Assembly (NCBI GenBank): GCA_027044735.1
Contig: JALUBW010000220.1
Location: 1 to 8,213, forward strand
Reading direction: 5' to 3'
Origin: Anaerolineales bacterium
GTDB taxonomy: Bacteria; Chloroflexota; Anaerolineae; Anaerolineales; DRMV01
DNA length: 8,213 bases
Shown: positions 1-5,629 of the stretch, piece after piece
How positions within the stretch are numbered: position 1 is the first letter of the stretch
Layout of the letters: each line of letters starts with the position of its first letter
Notes under the pieces: model-generated
What the model saw: only the letters and a program-made list of their open reading frames with translations
Told to the model about the DNA's origin: nothing
Databases searched by the model: none
Made by a program: the position numbers and the translations under genes

Positions 1-63
1 GTCGCCGACAATTGGCATACTCTTTGCAACATCTTGCCACACCATCAAACAAAGGAGGCAAAC
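1..63 (+). other. Leader upstream of the first gene
   Basis: This is a short stretch before the first confident start codon. All three forward frames are open from the left edge into the first gene: frame 1 runs directly into it, frame 2 stops at 74-76 and frame 3 at 81-83. The end of an upstream gene therefore cannot be excluded. A CATACT at 16-21 resembles a -10 box in 4 of 6 positions, but its -35 partner would lie at or beyond the window edge, so I do not call a promoter. The only solid signal is the ribosome binding site at the right end. Confidence 0.4.
51..58 (+). promoter_or_regulatory. Ribosome binding site deciding the start at 64
   Basis: AAAGGAGG is an almost perfect Shine-Dalgarno match and ends 5 bases before the ATG at 64. 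It rules in favour of that ATG over the in-frame TTG at 34, which would place the site inside the coding region and add ten residues without hydrophobic or conserved character. Confidence 0.85.
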
Positions 64-387
64 ATGCAAACACTAACCCCTGAACAACTGCGGATGTGGA
101 TCGGTATTTTGGTGTTCCTAAGCGGGCTGGCTACCTTTGCCGTGGGCGTTTTTGTGCTGGTCACCCGCGCCCTCAGCGCCGATGTGCACCGCGTTGCCAC
201 ACGCACCGCCAAACTTGCCCAAAAGGGAATGCTTGAAGAGGCATCTGGCTTAGTTGGAAACGCCAACGCCCTCCTCATTTCTCTGAACAAACTGGTGCGC
301 ACCACCGCCGGAACAGCCCTTTTCCTCATTGCTTTAGGCATCACCATGATGGTCTACTCCTACCAATACATCCTGCACTTATCCTAA
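64..387 (+). CDS. Small two-helix membrane protein, unknown function
   Basis: The 107-residue protein has two clear hydrophobic segments, about residues 12-34 and 82-104, joined by a 47-residue loop rich in basic residues (R35, R43, R47, K50, K54, K76, R79) that looks like an amphipathic helix. By the positive-inside rule the loop faces the cytoplasm and both short ends face outward. There is no cleavable signal peptide, no enzyme motif and no family I recognise. The start at 64 is set by a strong ribosome binding site. It ends 15 bases before the giant TPR gene, so the two are very probably one transcript. I infer that its cytosolic loop could dock the TPR proteins encoded downstream and hold them at the membrane; nothing in the sequence proves this. 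A small unrelated integral membrane protein is the alternative. Confidence 0.85.
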   Translation: MQTLTPEQLRMWIGILVFLSGLATFAVGVFVLVTRALSADVHRVATRTAKLAQKGMLEEASGLVGNANALLISLNKLVRTTAGTALFLIALGITMMVYSYQYILHLS

Positions 388-402
388 GAACTGGGGCACA
401 AA

Positions 403-3400
403 ATGGCACTTCCCTTTCTGCTGGAACTGAAAGAGCAAATTTCAGAAACCAACTTCAAAACCGCGGCGCGAGCGCTGTGGCACAACCCGCTCTTGTGGCA
501 AGCGCTCCACTCGCCGCTCGGGGAAACCGCGCTGCAAAACCTTGGCGACGATTTGGCGGAATGGAAGCCCGCGGTGCTGGCGGCAATTGCCGCCGAGATG
601 CCCGCGAGAGCGCTGCCGCAAGAGTTTGCGCGCGCCCTCCTGCTTGCTCGGCGCATTGGCGGGATTTTGGGCAAAAGCCGCGACGAACTTGGAGCGGCCA
701 TAGCAGCCGAAAAGCCGCCTTTCCAGCGGCTGACAGCAGCCCTATCCATTGCCTTGCACACCGACAAAAACGGCAGCCTTGCCGAAGCCGTGGCAGGCTC
801 AAAAGCCGGCGAGCGGGCTTACCTGCACGCTCTGCTCGCCCAGCCCCAAACCCCCGAAGCGCTGGCCTCGGCCATAGCCAAATTTTTGGAAACATTGCCA
901 CCGCAGCATGCCCCCCGGCTTCTTTGGGAAGTGCGCTATTCCCACCCCAAAGTTGCAAGCAAACTTGAAAGCCCCTCAGCCTCCAAAGCGCCCCTTTCCT
1001 ACGAATTTTGGCAATCGGCAATGACGGCCGCAGCGGCGGGGCAAAACGCCACCGCCCACAAGTACTTTGAACAAGCGCGCACCGAGTTTTCACAAAGTTT
1101 AGCCCTGCTTTCGGCGCAAGAGGCCGAACTTGCTGCCGAGCACAACGACTTTGCCTCGGCTCTGGAATGGTGGAAAAAAGCGTTTAGCCTTTCACCCCAA
1201 AACGAGGAGTACGCCGCGGGCTACGCCTTTGCCCTGAGCGAACTCGGCGAAAACGACAAAGCCCGGCAGGTGCTCCCCCCAACCCCGCACAAAGCGGCAG
1301 CGCTCGCCGTTTGGGCTTATGTACACCATTTCCACAGCCCCGATGCCGCCCGCGACTACGCCTTAGCCGCCGCCAAGCGCCTCCCCAATGCCGACGCCCC
1401 TACCTACATTTTCAACCCACTTGTGGAAGTGCTCGTAGCGGTGGGAGAAATGGAAACCGCGGCCAAAACGGCGCTGTTCGCCGCTCAAAGTTCCCCCACA
1501 GACGCCGACGCATTCACCCGCGCGGCAGCGCTGCTCGCCAAAACAGGCCGTCATCCCGAAGCCGCAGAAGCAGCGCTGTGGGCAAACACGCTGGAACAAA
1601 CCCCAAACAGATTGCGGCTTTTGGCAAACTCAGCCGCGGAATGCTGCCCAACAGTGGCACTTGGGGCGTACCGCCGCCTGACAGCCGAAAACCCGCGCCC
1701 CGACGACTTGTTCAACCTCGCTTCGCTGGCGCTAAGCCACGGCGAACTTGATGAAGCCCGCGACGCGGCCGAAAAACTGCTCGCCGAGCGGCCTCAACAC
1801 GCCCCGGCACTGGCCATTTTGGGACGCATTGAAATTGCCAAGGGGAACTTGGAAGCAGCCAAGCGCCATCTTAAACGCTCAGTTTCAATTGAACCAACTC
1901 CAAAAGCCTACCTTGCCCTTGCCGAAATAAACCGTAAGCAGGAAGGGCTAAGTGCTGCCGTTGAAACTTTGCAAACTGCAATTGACCTGCTGCCAAACAG
2001 CGCCGCCCTGCACCGCAAACTCGGCGAGTTGTTGCTGCAAGCCCAGCGTCCGGCGCACGCCATTCCACACCTTGAAAAGGCCATCACGCTGCAACCGAAC
2101 GACCCCGAAGCCACGGTTGCCCTTGCCCAAGCCCTTGCCGCCTTAGGCAAACACGAAGAACTCAGGAATTTGCTTGAAAACAAGCCCGAATGCCGCCAAA
2201 ACTCCAAGGCGGCGCTCCTGCTTGCACAGGCATATTTGCACTTAGGCAACCCCCACAAAGCCAAAGCGGTAATAACCCCGCACGCCGAGAACGAAAATGC
2301 GCATCCGAGCCATCTCCTCACCTATGCCCGCGCGCTCTATGCCGTTGAAGATTACGAAGCAGCCGCCAAGGCAGCGCAAAAGGCAATAGCAGCGCTCGGC
2401 AAGCCATATGCTGGGGAAGAAAGCACCCTCCGCGCCGACCTAAACGCCGTGCTGGCCGACTCGCTCTTGGCCTTGGGAAAAGCAAAGGCGGCGCTGGAAG
2501 TTTACCTCGCCGCCTACGGGCAAATTCCCGCCGGCGAAATTGAGCGCAAATTGAAGGTAGCGCGTGGCCTGCTCCGCGCCGCCCTTGCCACCGGCAAAAG
2601 CGACCTCGCGGTTGAAATTGTTGAAGAAACATTGCCCTTTGCACCACACGACCGCGAATTTCATTCACTTGCCGCCCGCGCCTACGCCGCCGCCGGACTG
2701 CCCGAGAAAGCCCTTGGCGCCGCTTACAACGCTTGCCTGCTTAGCGACTTTGCCGCCGATGAAGCACGCGCATACGCCCAACTTGCGGTGGAAAATGGCA
2801 AAGCCCACGAAGCCGCCGAGGTGCTTCAGCAAGCAGTGGCGCGCTCGCCCAAAAATTACGGCCTGAGGCTGGTGCTGGCCGATGCTTTCCTCGCCGCCGA
2901 AAACCCAAGCGCCGCGCTGGCCGCGCTTTCGCCGCTTTTGGACGAGGAGGCATTTCCCGATGCAAAAGTGTGCGCCGAGGCGGGCAAGCGGATGCTGGAA
3001 CTGGACGCCGCGGAACAAGCCGAGCACTGCCTGCAGCGCGCGGTCCAAATGCAAGAAAACGCGCCGTTGGAATGGCATCTTGAGTTGATCAATGCCCTGC
3101 GCGTGCAAAAAAAGCACCAAAAGGCTGCAGAGGCGGCGCGCAGCGCCCTTTCTCTGCCCGAAGCGCTTTCAAATGCCAAGGCCTCCGCGCGGCTACACCT
3201 TGTGCTCGCGCAAAGCCTGTTTGCCCTTGGAGCAAAAGACGAAGCCAACAACACCCTGCAAGAGGCGCTCAAAAACCACCCCCGCGACGCCGAACTGCAC
3301 CGCAAAGCCATGCTCTTGTGGCGCAAAACTGGCTGCTTGCAGTGCATAGTTGAAGCCGCCGAGCGCTTCTTGGCTGCCGAGCCGCAAAACTGCGGCCTGC

Positions 3401-5475
3401 GCGAAATGGCTGCCGAGGCCGCCCATGACCTGCTGATGCCCGAGCGGGCGCGCCGGTTGCTTGCCGCCATTCCAACGCAAGGGGAAGAAACCATTGGCTG
3501 CTATCTGCTAAGTGCCGAACTTGCGCTGGAAGCCGGCGAGGAGGTAGCGGCGGCCAAGATGTTGCAAAAAGCAATTTCCGCCGGAGCAAGCGGCGCGCGC
3601 GCTCTGTTTTTGCAAGCCCGCCTTGCCGAACGCTCTGGCGACCATGCTCGCGCCGAGCGCCTGTTTGCCGAAGCACGCGGCCGCATGCCTCACCAAGCCA
3701 ATAGCGCTCTGTTTTCGGCAGCGGCCGAGGCGGCGCTTGAATTGCAAGCGTGGGATGAGGCAAACGAGTTTGCTGCCCGCGCCGCCGAATCTGCCCCGTA
3801 CAGCCCGTTGAATTTCCTGCGGGTGGCTCGCTTTGCGGCGCTGACCGCCGAGGCGCAGGAGCGCGCCGAAGCGGTAGAAGAAATTGCCCATGCCCCCGGG
3901 AAAGGAGCATTGGCCGACGAAGCCGCTTCCAAATGGCAAAGCGCCCTTGCCCAAGCCGCTGCTCTGCTCGGCGCGCCGAGCGAGGTGACCCCGAGCGCCC
4001 ATCCAGCATTGGAACGCTGGCAATTGCGCGGCGAGGCAATTTTCCACGCCCGCGCCGCCGATGCCCTGCTCCACAGCCCTTGGCCGGACGATGCCGCGGC
4101 GTGGTGGAGCGCTAAGCGCCGCGCCGGCGAATCACCAAAAGGCGAAACTTTGCCGGAGCGCCCGCGTTTGGAACACCATTTAGCGGCGTTTCAAGTAGCC
4201 CTTTACTTGGAATGGCTTGGAAAGCCGCGCCTTGCCCTTGAAGCCGCTGAGGCCGCCGTGCAGGCCAAGCCGCGCTTTGCCGAAGGGCACGCGCTGGCGG
4301 CGCGGCTCGCTTTGGGGTTGGAAATGGCAGAGCGCGCAAAATCGGCCATAGAAGCGGCCTTGGGCATTTTCCCCGATGAGCCGCGCTGGCACACCCTCGC
4401 CGCCCGCATAGACGAAGCCCTTGGCGACGACAAAAGCGCCATCCAACACCATGCCAGCGCCGCCGAACTGGAGCCCAACCACCTGCCGCACCGCCTGCGC
4501 CTCGCCAAGGCGCTCTTGAAAGCAGATAACCGCCAAAGCGCCTTGGATGTGCTCAGAAAAGCCGAAAGCGACTTCCCGAACAATGCCGCGGTTTACCTCG
4601 CACTGGCAGAAGTGCTGTTTGCGCTCGGTCGGCCTATGGAAGCCGCAACGTACGCCGATGAAGCTCTAAAACTCGGCGAAAATTTGTCCAAAGCCCTGAT
4701 TTTGCGGGCGCGCATAGCCGAGCACCTCGGCGATTACCAGACCGCTCTTGAAACGGCCGAGCGCTTGCGGCAAAAAGAAGGGCTTACCACCGAAGCGGCA
4801 ACTTGCTTAGCAAAAGCCCTTTCCGGCCTTGGCAAGGATTCCGAAGCCCTGCACGTGGTTGAAGAAGCCGTTGCCGCAGCCGATGGCGCACCATCGGTGG
4901 ATTTGGAAATTTTGCAAGCACACTTGCTGAGCAAAGTTGCTCCGGAGGGGGGGTTGGAAAAATGGCACAAGTTGAGCGAGAAGTATGCGGATGAACCGCG
5001 AATTCTGCTCGGCTTAGCCGAAGCGCTGGCTGATGCAAACCGCCCAAGCGAAGCACAGCAAGCGGCGCGGCAGGCACTGCCGTTTACCGATTTCCTCGCA
5101 GCGGAGGAGCAAAGTAGGCTGTTCCTTTTGCTGGGGCGATTGGCAATGCAAGAAGGCAACCTTGACCAAGCAGTGCACTACCTGACAAAGGCTACACTGG
5201 CTGCGCCGCAGAACGCCGAGGCTTGGCTCACCTTAGGGCGTGCCGAGGCGGCGCGCGGGCTTTACAAGGATGCCCTTGAAGCCTATGCCCGCGCGCGGGA
5301 ATATGCTCCCAATAACCCCCTGCCCTACTACTACGCCGCGCTCGCCGCAAAGGAAATCCGCGATTTCAAAACTGCCGAGGAGTTGCTGCGAGAGGCCGCA
5401 CGGCTTGATCCGGATAACCTTGCTATCCAGCGGCAGTTGATGGGTGTTTCGGTGATAAACCTTGTCCATGGTTGA
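403..5475 (+). CDS. Giant TPR-repeat solenoid protein (1690 aa)
   Basis: This is a soluble, alanine-rich helical protein with no signal peptide and no membrane segment. Canonical 34-residue TPR units can be read by eye. One run covers about 434-567 (units near 434, 468, 501 and 534), with the Gly/Ala-8, aromatic-11, Ala-20 and Pro-32 pattern. Another covers about 1292-1428, and three perfectly phased units end the protein at 1605-1638, 1639-1672 and just before at about 1570-1604. An isolated good unit lies at 233-266. Much of the rest is degenerate helical-hairpin repeat. Residues 1-200 are helical but not clearly TPR, and about 1145-1260 break the phase. No catalytic motif is visible. TPR arrays bind peptides and other proteins, so a scaffold or regulator role is likely. 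The ATG at 403 has only a weak GGGG site (393-396), which suggests coupling to the gene ending 15 bases upstream. A TPR-bearing peptidase follows. The length is unusual for a bacterial TPR protein that lacks an effector domain. Confidence 0.95.
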   Translation: MALPFLLELKEQISETNFKTAARALWHNPLLWQALHSPLGETALQNLGDDLAEWKPAVLAAIAAEMPARALPQEFARALLLARRIGGILGKSRDELGAAIAAEKPPFQRLTAALSIALHTDKNGSLAEAVAGSKAGERAYLHALLAQPQTPEALASAIAKFLETLPPQHAPRLLWEVRYSHPKVASKLESPSASKAPLSYEFWQSAMTAAAAGQNATAHKYFEQARTEFSQSLALLSAQEAELAAEHNDFASALEWWKKAFSLSPQNEEYAAGYAFALSELGENDKARQVLPPTPHKAAALAVWAYVHHFHSPDAARDYALAAAKRLPNADAPTYIFNPLVEVLVAVGEMETAAKTALFAAQSSPTDADAFTRAAALLAKTGRHPEAAEAALWANTLEQTPNRLRLLANSAAECCPTVALGAYRRLTAENPRPDDLFNLASLALSHGELDEARDAAEKLLAERPQHAPALAILGRIEIAKGNLEAAKRHLKRSVSIEPTPKAYLALAEINRKQEGLSAAVETLQTAIDLLPNSAALHRKLGELLLQAQRPAHAIPHLEKAITLQPNDPEATVALAQALAALGKHEELRNLLENKPECRQNSKAALLLAQAYLHLGNPHKAKAVITPHAENENAHPSHLLTYARALYAVEDYEAAAKAAQKAIAALGKPYAGEESTLRADLNAVLADSLLALGKAKAALEVYLAAYGQIPAGEIERKLKVARGLLRAALATGKSDLAVEIVEETLPFAPHDREFHSLAARAYAAAGLPEKALGAAYNACLLSDFAADEARAYAQLAVENGKAHEAAEVLQQAVARSPKNYGLRLVLADAFLAAENPSAALAALSPLLDEEAFPDAKVCAEAGKRMLELDAAEQAEHCLQRAVQMQENAPLEWHLELINALRVQKKHQKAAEAARSALSLPEALSNAKASARLHLVLAQSLFALGAKDEANNTLQEALKNHPRDAELHRKAMLLWRKTGCLQCIVEAAERFLAAEPQNCGLREMAAEAAHDLLMPERARRLLAAIPTQGEETIGCYLLSAELALEAGEEVAAAKMLQKAISAGASGARALFLQARLAERSGDHARAERLFAEARGRMPHQANSALFSAAAEAALELQAWDEANEFAARAAESAPYSPLNFLRVARFAALTAEAQERAEAVEEIAHAPGKGALADEAASKWQSALAQAAALLGAPSEVTPSAHPALERWQLRGEAIFHARAADALLHSPWPDDAAAWWSAKRRAGESPKGETLPERPRLEHHLAAFQVALYLEWLGKPRLALEAAEAAVQAKPRFAEGHALAARLALGLEMAERAKSAIEAALGIFPDEPRWHTLAARIDEALGDDKSAIQHHASAAELEPNHLPHRLRLAKALLKADNRQSALDVLRKAESDFPNNAAVYLALAEVLFALGRPMEAATYADEALKLGENLSKALILRARIAEHLGDYQTALETAERLRQKEGLTTEAATCLAKALSGLGKDSEALHVVEEAVAAADGAPSVDLEILQAHLLSKVAPEGGLEKWHKLSEKYADEPRILLGLAEALADANRPSEAQQAARQALPFTDFLAAEEQSRLFLLLGRLAMQEGNLDQAVHYLTKATLAAPQNAEAWLTLGRAEAARGLYKDALEAYARAREYAPNNPLPYYYAALAAKEIRDFKTAEELLREAARLDPDNLAIQRQLMGVSVINLVHG

Positions 5476-5525
5476 TTGGGAGGGAAAGTTGTTTGGATCA
5501 ATTGGTAGAAGAGAAGAATTATCAC

Positions 5526-5559
5526 TGGCTATGCGAAATCACCTTTGGCTACACGAAAT
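5526..5559 (+). repeat. Two 14-bp direct repeats, 20-bp period
   Basis: TGGCTATGCGAAAT (5526-5539) and TGGCTACACGAAAT (5546-5559) match at 12 of 14 positions and start exactly 20 bases apart, about two helical turns. This places both copies on one face of the DNA, as is common for paired binding sites of a regulator. They sit 71-104 bases upstream of the peptidase start. With only two copies, chance duplication is also possible. Confidence 0.55.
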
Positions 5560-5616
5560 GCCGTTAGCCGCTGCAGACCGGCTCCGCACGAGGTAAGCAA
5601 ACCAAAACACGCTCAC

Positions 5617-5623
5617 AGAGGTG
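5617..5623 (+). promoter_or_regulatory. Ribosome binding site deciding the start at 5630
   Basis: AGAGGTG is a good Shine-Dalgarno match ending 6 bases before the ATG at 5630. The in-frame GTG at 5621 overlaps this site, so it is unlikely to be the start codon. The protein therefore begins MKLLSR. Confidence 0.75.
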
Positions 5624-5629
5624 CAACCG

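Larger units (their letters stand above)
5476..5629 (+). other. Intergenic region before the peptidase gene
   Basis: This 154-base gap is AT-richer than the flanking genes. It contains a tandem 14-base direct repeat at a 20-base period (5526-5559). It also holds two short hairpins that share one strand: GGCTA 5547-5551 with TAGCC 5565-5569, or AGCCG 5566-5570 with CGGCT 5579-5583. The ribosome binding site of the next gene is at 5617-5623. TTGGAT (5493-5498) and AATTAT (5517-5522) lie 18 bases apart, but each is only a 3-4 of 6 match to sigma-70 boxes, so a promoter is possible and unproven. No stem followed by a T-run is present, so I see no rho-independent terminator for the giant gene. Confidence 0.5.

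Noticed and set aside
34..63. TTG start ten codons upstream for the small membrane protein
   Set aside because: A strong Shine-Dalgarno site at 51-58 lies within this extension and is correctly spaced for the ATG at 64.
3269..4039. A 256-codon open frame on the - strand inside the giant TPR gene
   Set aside because: It is antisense to well-phased repeat coding sequence and Arg/Ala-rich. It and similar antisense frames arise from the scarcity of stop codons in GC-rich, alanine-rich genes.
403..5475. Frameshift or gene fusion in the giant gene
   Set aside because: One uninterrupted frame carries repeat-like sequence from start to stop, with even composition throughout and no junction where the character changes abruptly.
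5472..5501. Terminator after the giant TPR gene
   Set aside because: TTGAT and ATCAA can pair, but the stem is 5 AT-rich pairs with a 20-base loop and no T-run.
5489..5522. Sigma-70 promoter in the intergenic gap
   Set aside because: The best pair (TTGGAT and AATTAT, 18 apart) matches only 3-4 of 6 positions in each box, too weak to call as a feature.
5531..5596. A 21-codon leader peptide in the intergenic gap
   Set aside because: ATG at 5531 has no ribosome binding site at proper distance, the product has no notable character, and it overlaps the direct repeat, which is the simpler explanation.
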